Source of the DNA: Idiomarina seosinensis_A
Lineage (GTDB): Bacteria; Pseudomonadota; Gammaproteobacteria; Enterobacterales; Alteromonadaceae
DNA: 64,000 nt
NCBI RefSeq assembly: GCF_044797955.1
Contig: NZ_CP085211.1
Coordinates: forward strand, 1,488,001-1,552,000
Reading direction: 5' to 3'
Position numbers and translations under genes: made by a program. The notes below the pieces were generated by a model. That model saw only the letters and a list, made by a program, of their open reading frames with translations. It did no database searches and was not told the DNA's origin. Below are positions 56,235 to 64,000 of this stretch, piece after piece; within the stretch, counting starts at the first letter, position 1; the number at the start of each line of letters is the position of its first letter.

Positions 56235-56861
56235 TTACTGGCGGTTCGGGATGATTTTTAACTCGACGCGACGGTTTTCCTGGCGGCCACTGGCTGTATT
56301 GTTGTCAGCAATGGGTTGGCTTTCACCGTAACCGTAGGTTGTCAGTCGGCGCTGATCAATTCCGTTATTAACCATGAAGTTTCGTACTGCCATGGCCCGG
56401 TTTAGTGACAGCTGCTGATTGTATTCAGCTGAACCTGTGCTGTCCGTATGGCCCTCGACCATCATGGTTGTTTTTTCATACTTTTTCAGTACTTTTACAA
56501 CATCATTTAAAACCGGATGAAAGTTTTGCGAGATCGATGCGCTGTCTGAAGCAAAAGTAATATTGCCGGGCATCTGCAGCCGAATATTGTCACCGTCGCG
56601 GATAACCTCGACACCACTACCTGCCAGCTCATCGCGGAATTCTTGTTCCTGTTTGTCCATGTAATTACCGATTGCCGAACCGGCTAAGGCTCCTACCGCA
56701 GCGCCCCAAAGATAACGACTTTTATCATGATCGCCGGTACCTTTACCCAGCAGAGCCCCGGTAACTGCCCCTATAGCCGCGCCTTTTTGTGTATTGTCCA
56801 TATTGGCACATCCTGCAACGACAAAAGAAGCAAGCGCAGTAACTAGCATCAAATTTCTCAT
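56235..56861 (-). CDS. OmpA-family lipoprotein (YiaD-like)
   Basis: 208 residues with lipobox VVAGC (Cys18), a glycine-zipper membrane-associated segment (GAAIGAVTGALLGKGTG, AAVGALAGSAIGNYMD) and a C-terminal OmpA domain (VEGHTDSTGSAEYN, LSLNRAMAVRNFM, ENRRVELKI) that binds peptidoglycan. It would tether envelope and wall. It is 100 nt downstream of the ammonia-lyase gene, same strand, convergent with DUF2256. Confidence 0.92.
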   Translation of the reverse strand: MRNLMLVTALASFVVAGCANMDNTQKGAAIGAVTGALLGKGTGDHDKSRYLWGAAVGALAGSAIGNYMDKQEQEFRDELAGSGVEVIRDGDNIRLQMPGNITFASDSASISQNFHPVLNDVVKVLKKYEKTTMMVEGHTDSTGSAEYNQQLSLNRAMAVRNFMVNNGIDQRRLTTYGYGESQPIADNNTASGRQENRRVELKIIPNRQ

Positions 56862-56961
56862 ATTAAGCTGTCCTTATCTAAAAACCGTACCCTCAACATA
56901 GCACATCAAAATGCTGCCAGAGGGACTGTTTACCTTTATTTTACACGCTCAAAAGGACTAT

Positions 56962-58494
56962 TTACGCGGCATACAATCGCCAGCACTGTTGCTTTATCAT
57001 AGCAAGCAGTTGCCGTAATTCTGCCTCTAACGGACGATCCTGGGTTAACAAAGGAAAGCCGTTGAGCATCTGGTCGACAAACTGACGCACGTCTTTATTC
57101 AACGGCAAAGCCGAGGATTGTTGCCGCAGGTAGCAACCATGGGCTGCCGCCAGCAGAGACGCGGCAATAACCTGTTCCGTCAGTGTGATAACCCGCCGGC
57201 AGTCCCGCGCTGCTATTGTCCCCATACTGACTTTATCCTGGTTATGGCATTCGGTTGAGCGCGAAAAGACACTGGCCGGCATTGTTAGCTTTAGGGCTTC
57301 AGCCGCCCAGGCAGAGCAACCAATTTGTACCGCTTTGAAGCCGTGGCTGACCGACTGTTCTGCGCCCTCGGCTGCGGTTAAATTGGCTGCTAAACCCTGA
57401 TTGCTTTTGCCATCTAATAACAGCGCCATTTGCCGATCCTGTAAATCGGCCAGGTTCGCAACCTGCGCTTTTAACAAGTCCATAACCATGGCTATATGGC
57501 CACCATAAAAATGCCCACCGTGATGTATTCGTCGCGCTTTAGCATCGACAACAGGATTATCATTGACACTATTTAACTCGTTAAACAGTGTTATTTTAAT
57601 CCACGGCAACGCATCCTGCAGAGCGCCAATAACATGTGGCGCACAGCGAATCGAATAACGATCCTGTAATCTCGATTGTCTCGGTGCTGGCTCTTGTAGC
57701 TGCAAGTCGCTGCGTATCCAGGCAGCAATCTGCTGCTGACCCTGGTGCGGCTTGACGCTATGTAACGCAACGTCAAAGTGGTAGGGATTACCTTTAACCG
57801 CAGCCAGCATCAGACTGGTTACACGACTACTGAGCTGACATAGATAATCGGCTCTTCGGTATGCCAGGCAGGCCAGCGCAGTCATAACCGCCGTGCCGTT
57901 CATTAATGCAAGGGCCTCTTTGGGACGCAGCTGGTAGGGCTGTAAGCCTAATTCAGCAAATGCGGATTTACTGCTCTGCACACGACCACGAAAAACCACC
58001 TCACGTTCGCCGATTAATGCGCCGGCGATATAAGATAGCGGGGTTAAGTCGCCACTGGCTCCGACGCTGCCCTCTTCGGGAATTAACGGTAATATGTCTT
58101 CTTGTAGCATTAACGCCAGTCGCTGCAGTAAATTATAACTGACACCCGAAAAACCTTTACACAAAGAGACCAACCGCACAGCAAGTATGGCCCGGGTTTC
58201 CTCAGCAGAAAAATGCTGTCCTAAACCGCATCCGTGAAAACGCGTCAAGTTAATCGGTAATTGATCAACAGACTCAGGCGGTACCGCCACTTCACAACTA
58301 TCGCCATAGCCAGTGGTCACCCCATAAACGGCGCCGTCTTGCTGCAAACATTCGCTAATAAAATCAGCACCAGCGTTGATAGATGCCTGGTAAGTTTCAC
58401 TGTTGTCCAGCTCGACGGTACATTGTCGGTCACTGATTGACAGAATATCGTCAATACTGACAGGGTCACTGCTAAAAATAACGGCTTTTTGCAT
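56962..58494 (-). CDS. tal: Aromatic amino acid ammonia lyase, probable tyrosine ammonia lyase of PYP operon
   Basis: 510-residue MIO-type lyase. Ala146-Ser147-Gly148 in VGASGDLTPLSY cyclise to the electrophilic cofactor; Tyr63 in TTGYG is catalytic. Expected to turn tyrosine into p-coumarate for PYP. The substrate dyad reads Phe86-His87 (NLTRFHGCGLG) instead of His-Leu of Rhodobacter TAL, Ser-His of histidase or Phe-Leu of plant PAL. Histidase is unlikely as no hut genes are near. Third gene of the pyp operon, 20 nt after the ligase. Tyrosine preference is inferred from context. Confidence 0.86.
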   Translation of the reverse strand: MQKAVIFSSDPVSIDDILSISDRQCTVELDNSETYQASINAGADFISECLQQDGAVYGVTTGYGDSCEVAVPPESVDQLPINLTRFHGCGLGQHFSAEETRAILAVRLVSLCKGFSGVSYNLLQRLALMLQEDILPLIPEEGSVGASGDLTPLSYIAGALIGEREVVFRGRVQSSKSAFAELGLQPYQLRPKEALALMNGTAVMTALACLAYRRADYLCQLSSRVTSLMLAAVKGNPYHFDVALHSVKPHQGQQQIAAWIRSDLQLQEPAPRQSRLQDRYSIRCAPHVIGALQDALPWIKITLFNELNSVNDNPVVDAKARRIHHGGHFYGGHIAMVMDLLKAQVANLADLQDRQMALLLDGKSNQGLAANLTAAEGAEQSVSHGFKAVQIGCSAWAAEALKLTMPASVFSRSTECHNQDKVSMGTIAARDCRRVITLTEQVIAASLLAAAHGCYLRQQSSALPLNKDVRQFVDQMLNGFPLLTQDRPLEAELRQLLAMIKQQCWRLYAA

Positions 58495-58514
58495 TTTTAA
58501 GGCCCTAAATGGTG

Positions 58515-59756
58515 TTATTCAACGTCCCAGTCCTGCTCTTTACCGATTTCATTAACCGGCACCTGGTCAGCAACACTGAAACGTTTGGGTATTTCATAAG
58601 ACTGTAATTTAACGCTGAGCCAACCTGGCAATTCAGCCAATAATGGTTCTGTCAGTTTCGGTTCAGAGCCCTGCTCAAGCACTAGCAGCGCCTTCAGTCC
58701 CTGATCACTATCCGACAGCAACCTTACCCGTGCAGACTTTATCTGTGGATGCTGCTCAATGATGCGGGCAACGCGCAGCGGATATACATTATGACCATTA
58801 ACCTGTACCGCCTGGTCCACTCTTTTAAGCGGTTTAAAGCAAGACTCATCGCGCCATTCGACTTTGTCGGGCAGCGCAACATGTTGGTTACTATCAGTGT
58901 CTAATAACTGCTGTTCGGTATACCGCTGCCAACGCGGCAGTAATTGATACCAGCCATTACGCTGCATCCGGTAACCTAAGCCAGCCGTTTCTGAGCTGCC
59001 GTATACTTCTAAAACTGCCTCCAGACCCTGATTTTGCAGTGTCTCAAGCACGTTTTGCGAAGCCGGTCCTGCCGAATTAATTGCGAAGGTATGCTCCGGA
59101 AAAGTGACCCGCCGCTGCGCTAACTGCTGATACCAGCCGGGAAAGCCGATAACCGCATCATAGGGCTGCAACTGCTGCCCCTGAGTCAGGGTAAAGGCTC
59201 GCAGACCTCTTACAACCTTAACGCCCAGTTGCTGGGGCAGTAAAATCGAGAAGATAAAGCCATAAATATGGTGCGCCGGCACTACGCTGATAAAGCGCTT
59301 AGGATGCAGACCCTGCTGCTGTATAAGTTCGGCAAAAAACTCGGCTTCAGACACAAGAGCGGTAAAACTGTGAGTCAGCTTTTTAGGTTTGCCGGTAGAG
59401 CCAGATGAGCTGAATCTAATATCCTGGCTGGCCTGCTCACGGCTGGCCATTATCACCTCCGCCCACTCACCCAAAGTTGAAGCGCGAAGCAAGTAGTCTT
59501 CCAGACCACTGCTGTGCAGCTGAAAAAACTCGACAACCCGCCCGGCAACTGACATCCAGTCAAAGGAATCAAGGATAATTTCATCCCCTTGCCCCCGGGC
59601 CTTATTCTCTGTGGTAATAATGGTGTCAGCGGACCACTGGCGCCCGGTTAAATAGTGAGGGTCATACTGAGCCGATTGGTTCGGCAGGCGATTAAGCTCA
59701 TCGGCGATTAAGGCGCCGATGACGCTTACAATCGAGGGTGCTGTCAGTGCAGGCAT
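58515..59756 (-). CDS. pcl: AMP-forming aryl acid-CoA ligase, probable p-coumarate ligase of PYP operon
   Basis: 413 residues, shorter than plant 4CL (about 540). P-loop SSGSTGKPKK (117-126), VYGSSETAGL (251-260) and the catalytic Lys near 406 (IGKEQDW) are ANL-family marks. Expected to adenylate p-coumarate and form the CoA thioester that is passed to the PYP cysteine. Its ATG overlaps the pyp stop by one base (TAATG), so they are translated together. Confidence 0.86.
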   Translation of the reverse strand: MPALTAPSIVSVIGALIADELNRLPNQSAQYDPHYLTGRQWSADTIITTENKARGQGDEIILDSFDWMSVAGRVVEFFQLHSSGLEDYLLRASTLGEWAEVIMASREQASQDIRFSSSGSTGKPKKLTHSFTALVSEAEFFAELIQQQGLHPKRFISVVPAHHIYGFIFSILLPQQLGVKVVRGLRAFTLTQGQQLQPYDAVIGFPGWYQQLAQRRVTFPEHTFAINSAGPASQNVLETLQNQGLEAVLEVYGSSETAGLGYRMQRNGWYQLLPRWQRYTEQQLLDTDSNQHVALPDKVEWRDESCFKPLKRVDQAVQVNGHNVYPLRVARIIEQHPQIKSARVRLLSDSDQGLKALLVLEQGSEPKLTEPLLAELPGWLSVKLQSYEIPKRFSVADQVPVNEIGKEQDWDVE

Positions 59757-60133
59757 TACAGGCGTTTTACAAACACCCAGTAGCTATCATCTGAGAGGGC
59801 CTTTTTCATGTGAACTTTAACTTTCGTTGGCTTCATTTGGTAATCAAAGGTGTATTCAAACATGGTATTGAGCTCACCACTTTTTACTCCTTCGTCAAAT
59901 TTACCCTTAAACTCAGAACTATTGGTACAAGGGGCAACATCTGTAAAGAAGTTTTTACCAACCACTTCGGAGGGATCACGCCCAGTGATATCCCCTTCGG
60001 CTGAATTGTACTGCAATATCTTACCATTGCTGTCCAGCTGAATTGCGCCAAACGCCACGTTATCCAGCTGTGAGTCGTCCATATTCGCTAATTGATTTTC
60101 GATATCGTCAGACCCGAACTTCACCATTTCCAT
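59756..60133 (-). CDS. pyp: Photoactive yellow protein
   Basis: Blue-light photoreceptor of the PAS fold, carrying p-coumaric acid as a thioester. From ATG 60133 it has 125 residues, as in Halorhodospira halophila, with key residues at the same numbers: Tyr42 and Glu46 (LQYNSAEGDITGRDP), Thr50, Arg52 and chromophore Cys69 (DVAPCT). The C-terminus SYWVFVKRL is nearly identical. GTG at 60145 would add four residues (MEKT) but overlaps the ribosome site GGAG. First gene of pyp-pcl-tal. Confidence 0.97.
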   Translation of the reverse strand: MEMVKFGSDDIENQLANMDDSQLDNVAFGAIQLDSNGKILQYNSAEGDITGRDPSEVVGKNFFTDVAPCTNSSEFKGKFDEGVKSGELNTMFEYTFDYQMKPTKVKVHMKKALSDDSYWVFVKRL

Positions 60134-60266
60134 AGTTTTCTCCACTTGGTTGTTAACTTGATTCTTTCGACACTACAACCAACCTAGATCAGTTCTTTTC
60201 GCAAATCAATGGTAATTTTATACAACCTCGGTATGCTTATTTGTAGATTGACGAAAGGAGTTACCG
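60134..60266. promoter_or_regulatory. Divergent control region of pyp and the RND pump operon
   Basis: A 133-nt AT-rich gap shared by two divergent operons. Weak -10-like hexamers occur on both strands, but no promoter with both boxes could be placed by eye. AAAGGAG (plus) precedes the TolC-like ATG and GGAG (minus) the pyp ATG. Confidence 0.5.
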
Positions 60267-61466
60267 ATGTTGTTTAAGCCCCCACATCCAAAGCACTTAG
60301 TAACAGGATTTATCGTCGTTACCGCGCTTTTGGTTCAGCCTGTGGTTGCCGCCGATCCCGGCAGTCATCCATTACTCAAATCGACACAGCAGCATTTATC
60401 CGAATCCTCTTCTGCGCTGCCTGCTGCTAATCACTTTGCCAGTCGCCAGTGGTTGGCTGACGAACCTAGCTTATCAATCATGCGATGGCAGTCTGATAGC
60501 GATCCCGGGGGTACCGATGAGACAGAAGTTACTTTGGAGTTAAGCTTACTCACCCCCACACAACGACAACTGATTAGCCGCTTTAATTCGCTCAGTGCCC
60601 GATTAAAACAAATTGAACAGCAACAGCTGCAGCTGCAAATTTCAGCCTTTTTACGCGACCACTTCTGGCGTTTCCGCCGCACTCAAGCCACACTGACATT
60701 TTATCGGGACATCGTTGCTCAGCTCAAACAACTTGAACAGCAGACAGAACGCAGGCTTCAGGCTCAAAATGCAACTGGTTTTGACCGCATTTTAATCCAG
60801 CAGCGGGTGCTGACTTACCAGGCAAAAATACAACAGCAGCAGTTAAGTCTGCAGACTCTGACTCGACAGTGGCAGCAGATTACAGGTCAAAAGCGGTTAC
60901 CGGAAACTCTCGCCGAACCGGAGAATGAGCCATTATCAATAACGCAGCATCCACAATTAATGCTCCTTCAGCTGCAATGGCAAATCGCGACAGCAGAAGC
61001 TGAGAATGAAGCTGAACAAAGCAAAAGCTGGACGGTTTCCGCCGGCTTCAAAAAAAATGAAAGCGTAAATAGCAGTGACAATCAGCTTGGTATTGGTGTT
61101 TCCATTCCCTTGTCGTTTTCTGGTTCATTGTCTGCCCTATCTTCTCAGGCGCTAAAAAGCCAGCAGCAAAAAATCCTGACCGCCCTTCAACAACAACAGC
61201 TTAACTTGCAGGCAGAGGTGCAACACCGCATCGGCCAGGTTCAACAAGCCCGCCAACAACTCAAATTAACTGAGCAGACAAAAGTATTAAGTAATCAGGC
61301 TATCAATCAGTTGCAACAACTGCACGAGAGTCAGCAAATCACAACGCGCCGATTTATTGACCGTTTGATCGAGCAATGGCAATACCGTTATCAATATCAG
61401 ATCGCTGAAATTGAGCTAGAGTCTGCACGCGCCCAGTTAAACCAAGCAAAAGGAACAACATTATGA
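60267..61466 (+). CDS. TolC-family outer-membrane efflux protein
   Basis: 399 residues; signal peptide to about 29 (VVAADP). Long Gln-rich coiled-coil segments (about 95-200 and 290-395) form the periplasmic tunnel of TolC/CusC-like proteins. It overlaps the adaptor gene by 4 nt (ATGA). It exports substrate with the RND pump encoded after it. Confidence 0.85.
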   Translation: MLFKPPHPKHLVTGFIVVTALLVQPVVAADPGSHPLLKSTQQHLSESSSALPAANHFASRQWLADEPSLSIMRWQSDSDPGGTDETEVTLELSLLTPTQRQLISRFNSLSARLKQIEQQQLQLQISAFLRDHFWRFRRTQATLTFYRDIVAQLKQLEQQTERRLQAQNATGFDRILIQQRVLTYQAKIQQQQLSLQTLTRQWQQITGQKRLPETLAEPENEPLSITQHPQLMLLQLQWQIATAEAENEAEQSKSWTVSAGFKKNESVNSSDNQLGIGVSIPLSFSGSLSALSSQALKSQQQKILTALQQQQLNLQAEVQHRIGQVQQARQQLKLTEQTKVLSNQAINQLQQLHESQQITTRRFIDRLIEQWQYRYQYQIAEIELESARAQLNQAKGTTL

Positions 61467-62479
61467 CACCCGCGAAGCCGTTAGCTGTTTTTTTCAATTG
61501 TTTGACTGTGCTATTTTTTCTCGGCTCCGGGGTCACAATTGCGGCAGACACCATAGCTGCCGAGCAATTAAAGAACTATCAGCTGGGTCTTTCTGATGCT
61601 CGGCCAGCAGAGGCTGTGACACTGGCCCCTGTTATTGGCCGTTGGACTTTTGCCCCTGGTAGTCCTCTAACAATTGCTCACCCCTTTGAACATTCGAAAA
61701 TTGATGTGCTGGTGGGTAACAGCCAGTATTTAGATAAAGGTACTCAGGTTGCCACTATTAGTGGGCCTTCCGTGAGTCATTTTTATCATCGGCTGAACAT
61801 TATTGAACAAGAGTTTCAGGTTGCTGAGCAGCGCTATCAGAGTAACCAGCAGCTGTTCAAAGACAACGCAATTTCCGCGGAACAATGGCAACAGACGCTG
61901 GCAGACTTTTTAAAGCTCGCTGATCAATATCACGAAACTCAAGTGGTCGCTGAGCGCTTTCAACAAATGGGCGAGGATCGTGCCGCATTCACGATGCCAG
62001 CCGATGGTATCTGGCAGCTTGCGGACGAACCCGGTGTGCTCGGTACTGTTTTGCCAAAAAACAGTCTTCGTATCGGCGCCCGGGTACCCCAGCAACTCGT
62101 TGACCATGTGGTCGCTCTGACCCTTTCTGATAAGCAATACGCTGTTAGTTTTCGCGACAAAAACGCACAGAATGGATTAGTGACACTGTGGAGTGAGCCT
62201 GCCTATGATGACAGCTGGCAGATTAATCAAATTCTCTCTGTACAACCCAGCATAACAATTGAAGGCGCGCTTCATATACCGGCCGGTGCTCTCACCTCAC
62301 TCGCGGGCCAGCCAACGGTATTTATCGCCCGCAATGATGAATTCAGACCGGTTGCCGTAGACATCGTTGCTCAACACTCGGACTTTTATGTCGTAGTACC
62401 GCAACAAGCGTTTGATGGTCAGCTTGTAACCGAGTCGATTGGGGCGCTCAAAGGTATCTATAGCGACGGGGAGCAGTAA
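61463..62479 (+). CDS. Periplasmic adaptor (membrane fusion) protein of RND pump
   Basis: 338 residues; signal peptide to about 28 (TIAAD). Lipoyl-like half with GNSQYLDKGTQVATISGP, an alpha-hairpin (HRLNIIEQEFQVAEQRYQ ... EQWQQTLADFLKLADQ) and a beta-barrel part near VLPKNSLRIGARVP. It resembles CusB/CzcB adaptors but lacks a Met- or His-rich N-terminus, so metal specificity is not shown. AAAAGGAACAAC precedes the ATG. Confidence 0.85.
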   Translation: MTPAKPLAVFFNCLTVLFFLGSGVTIAADTIAAEQLKNYQLGLSDARPAEAVTLAPVIGRWTFAPGSPLTIAHPFEHSKIDVLVGNSQYLDKGTQVATISGPSVSHFYHRLNIIEQEFQVAEQRYQSNQQLFKDNAISAEQWQQTLADFLKLADQYHETQVVAERFQQMGEDRAAFTMPADGIWQLADEPGVLGTVLPKNSLRIGARVPQQLVDHVVALTLSDKQYAVSFRDKNAQNGLVTLWSEPAYDDSWQINQILSVQPSITIEGALHIPAGALTSLAGQPTVFIARNDEFRPVAVDIVAQHSDFYVVVPQQAFDGQLVTESIGALKGIYSDGEQ

Positions 62480-62481
62480 CC

Positions 62482-64000
62482 ATGGTAAGCAAAGTTCTGG
62501 CTTTCTCGTTAAAGAACCGGCTATTCATTTTTGTCCTTTTTGGCCTGCTAATTGGCCTCGGTATTCAGTCGCTGCGAACCTTGCCAGTTGATGCTTTCCC
62601 GGAAATTTCTCCGACTCAGGTCAGCATCATACTGCGCGCTCCCGGCATGTCTGCTGAACGGGTCGAAAATCAAGTCACTCATCCGCTGGAAACCGAATTG
62701 CTGGGTATTCCACAGCAAAGCATTTTGCGCTCAACAACAAAGTACGGTATCACCTCTATCACTCTGGATTTTGAAGAAGGTACCGATATTTACTGGGCCA
62801 GGCAGCAAGTCGCTGAAAAACTTGCCGCTGTGCAGGACCAGTTTCCCGCCTCTATTGAAGGCGGAATGGCGCCCATGAGCACGCCGCTGAGCGAAATGTT
62901 CATGTTTACCATCGAAAACGAGGCCCTAAGTTTAACCGAAAAACGGCACTTACTTGACTGGGTCATCAGGCCTGCATTACGAACAGTCGAAGGTGTTGCA
63001 GACGTCACTAACCTGGGGGGCAAAGTCAGAACCTTTGAATTCAGTCCAGATCCGCAGAAGCTCGCCGAAGCCCGGCTTTCGCTAACAAATATTAAAACAG
63101 CCCTCGACGACGCTAACCGGGTCGGCAATCTGGGGCGTGTAGTTATCGGTAGTGAAACCTTCAGCGCGCGGGTTAGTGGTCGTATTGTTAACCTTAACGA
63201 TCTAAAGCAACTTAGCGTAAGTAACGATCAGAACCAGGTTTATTATTTACGACAGCTCGGTGACGTCAGCATCAGTTACTTACCACGTTTTGGTGCTATT
63301 ACAAAAGACGGTAAAGAAGCAGTTGAAGGTTTAGTTGTGGGGCTACGCGGCGCAAATGCAGCTGCTGTTGTCCAGTCGGTCCAGGAAAAGCTGACCCAGC
63401 TGCAACCCAGTCTGCCTCAGGGGACCGAGCTTAACGTATTTTATAATCGAAAAAAGCTGATCGATACGGCAATTGAATCTATCTCTACTGCACTTATGCA
63501 GTCGGTAGTTTTAGTTATCGGTGTGTTAATTTTCTTTTTGCGTAATTTTCGCGCATCGATTCTGGTATCACTATCGATTCCTGTCGCTGCCCTGATGACC
63601 TTTATCAGTCTACAGCTACTGGGACTTTCAGCTAATCTCATGAGCCTCGGCGGATTAGTGATTGCCATTGGTATGATTGTTGATTCCTCTGTCGTACTGA
63701 CCGAAAAAATCGAAAGTCAGCTCACGAAAAATCATAAGTTACCCCTGTTGCATATTATTTTTCGTTCTTGTCAGTCTGTAGCCCCATCCGTTGTCACTGG
63801 CACACTGGTTATTATTCTGGTCTTTTTACCCTTGCTAACCTTAACTGGGCTCGAGGGTAAACTGTTCTCCCCGGTCGCTTTAACAATAGTTATTGCCATT
63901 ACGGCAGCCTTACTGATTGCGCTGACTCTGGTACCGGCACTGGCGTCGCTGTTAATTAAGCCGAAACAACGCAATAACCCGGCGCTGGCTAAAATGCAGC
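62482..64000 (+). CDS. RND efflux transporter, heavy-metal-efflux-like, 5' part
   Basis: 506 codons open to the right edge; full proteins have about 1,030. Starts MVSKVLAFSLKNRLFIFVLF; LPVDAFPEISPTQV and ESISTALMQSVVLVIGVLIFFL are HME-RND (CzcA/CusA) features. Helix 4 reads SLGGLVIAIGMIVDSSVVLTE, with one Asp in the proton-relay position, nearer to CusA than to the D-D-E set of CzcA. Metal or organic substrate is open. Starts 2 nt after the adaptor stop. Confidence 0.88.
   Translation, partial: MVSKVLAFSLKNRLFIFVLFGLLIGLGIQSLRTLPVDAFPEISPTQVSIILRAPGMSAERVENQVTHPLETELLGIPQQSILRSTTKYGITSITLDFEEGTDIYWARQQVAEKLAAVQDQFPASIEGGMAPMSTPLSEMFMFTIENEALSLTEKRHLLDWVIRPALRTVEGVADVTNLGGKVRTFEFSPDPQKLAEARLSLTNIKTALDDANRVGNLGRVVIGSETFSARVSGRIVNLNDLKQLSVSNDQNQVYYLRQLGDVSISYLPRFGAITKDGKEAVEGLVVGLRGANAAAVVQSVQEKLTQLQPSLPQGTELNVFYNRKKLIDTAIESISTALMQSVVLVIGVLIFFLRNFRASILVSLSIPVAALMTFISLQLLGLSANLMSLGGLVIAIGMIVDSSVVLTEKIESQLTKNHKLPLLHIIFRSCQSVAPSVVTGTLVIILVFLPLLTLTGLEGKLFSPVALTIVIAITAALLIALTLVPALASLLIKPKQRNNPALAKMQ

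Noticed and set aside
56962..58494. Histidine ammonia lyase (hutH) for the lyase
   Set aside because: No hutU, hutI or hutG nearby, the dyad is Phe-His and not Ser-His, and the gene is in the pyp operon.
60134..60145. GTG start giving a 129-residue PYP
   Set aside because: The GTG overlaps the GGAG ribosome site of the ATG at 60133, which yields the family length of 125 residues.
1..64000. CRISPR arrays, tRNA or rRNA genes, insertion sequences, prophage
   Set aside because: No regularly spaced repeats, cloverleaf-like genes, transposase or phage genes were seen in reading; a dedicated scan was not possible.

Overview
The window looks like the chromosome of a marine gammaproteobacterium of the Alteromonadales, most probably Idiomarina or a close relative. 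This is inferred from remembered protein similarity (TCA enzymes, LolCDE, CsiV, and a PYP very close to that of Halorhodospira) and from moderate GC; no search was run. No rRNA, tRNA, CRISPR array, insertion sequence or prophage was seen. Genes are dense, with many 1-8 nt start/stop overlaps.

Region 1 (1-7.2 kb) is central carbon metabolism: sdhC-sdhD-sdhA-sdhB-sucA on the minus strand (sucA runs off the left edge), diverging from gltA across a 0.34 kb promoter region. Region 2 (7.2-10.5 kb) holds a two-gene operon of unknown role (methyltransferase-like protein plus pentapeptide-repeat/channel-like protein) and a lone KamA-family radical SAM enzyme. Region 3 (10.5-20.4 kb) is envelope biogenesis: kdsB, a Trm112-like gene, lpxK, msbA, comEC, a DUF2062 gene and lolCDE. 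Region 4 (20.4-30.1 kb) holds a PilZ-like gene, mfd, csiV, a MarR regulator, an ExeM/NucH-type secreted nuclease, an outer-membrane barrel and a periplasmic MsrA-MsrB fusion.

Region 5 (30.1-35.3 kb) is a tightly coupled minus-strand operon: membrane-anchored Ig/Fn3-like protein, SSS-family symporter, a 40-residue single-helix protein, an aspartate-carbamoyltransferase homologue lacking two aspartate-contacting residues, and a long AsnB. Region 6 (35.4-45.2 kb) is mostly housekeeping: short HPPK, folM, acnA, tesB, udk-nupC and an M16 lipoprotein peptidase.

Region 7 (45.2-64 kb) is the notable part. It carries a CRY-DASH gene, a second photolyase/cryptochrome overlapped by a DUF2256 gene, and a compact operon for a photoactive yellow protein: pyp, an AMP-forming aryl acid ligase and a MIO-type aromatic amino acid ammonia lyase. 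Together these can make the blue-light receptor and its p-coumaroyl chromophore from tyrosine. Divergent from pyp is a TolC / adaptor / RND pump operon cut by the right edge. Between the light genes lie a beta-barrel protein, a beta-CASP hydrolase with a double-DTG retropepsin-like partner, an M14 peptidase, an MFS exporter, a DUF3149 small protein, a BON lipoprotein, a thioredoxin-fold protein, an MDR reductase and an OmpA-type lipoprotein.
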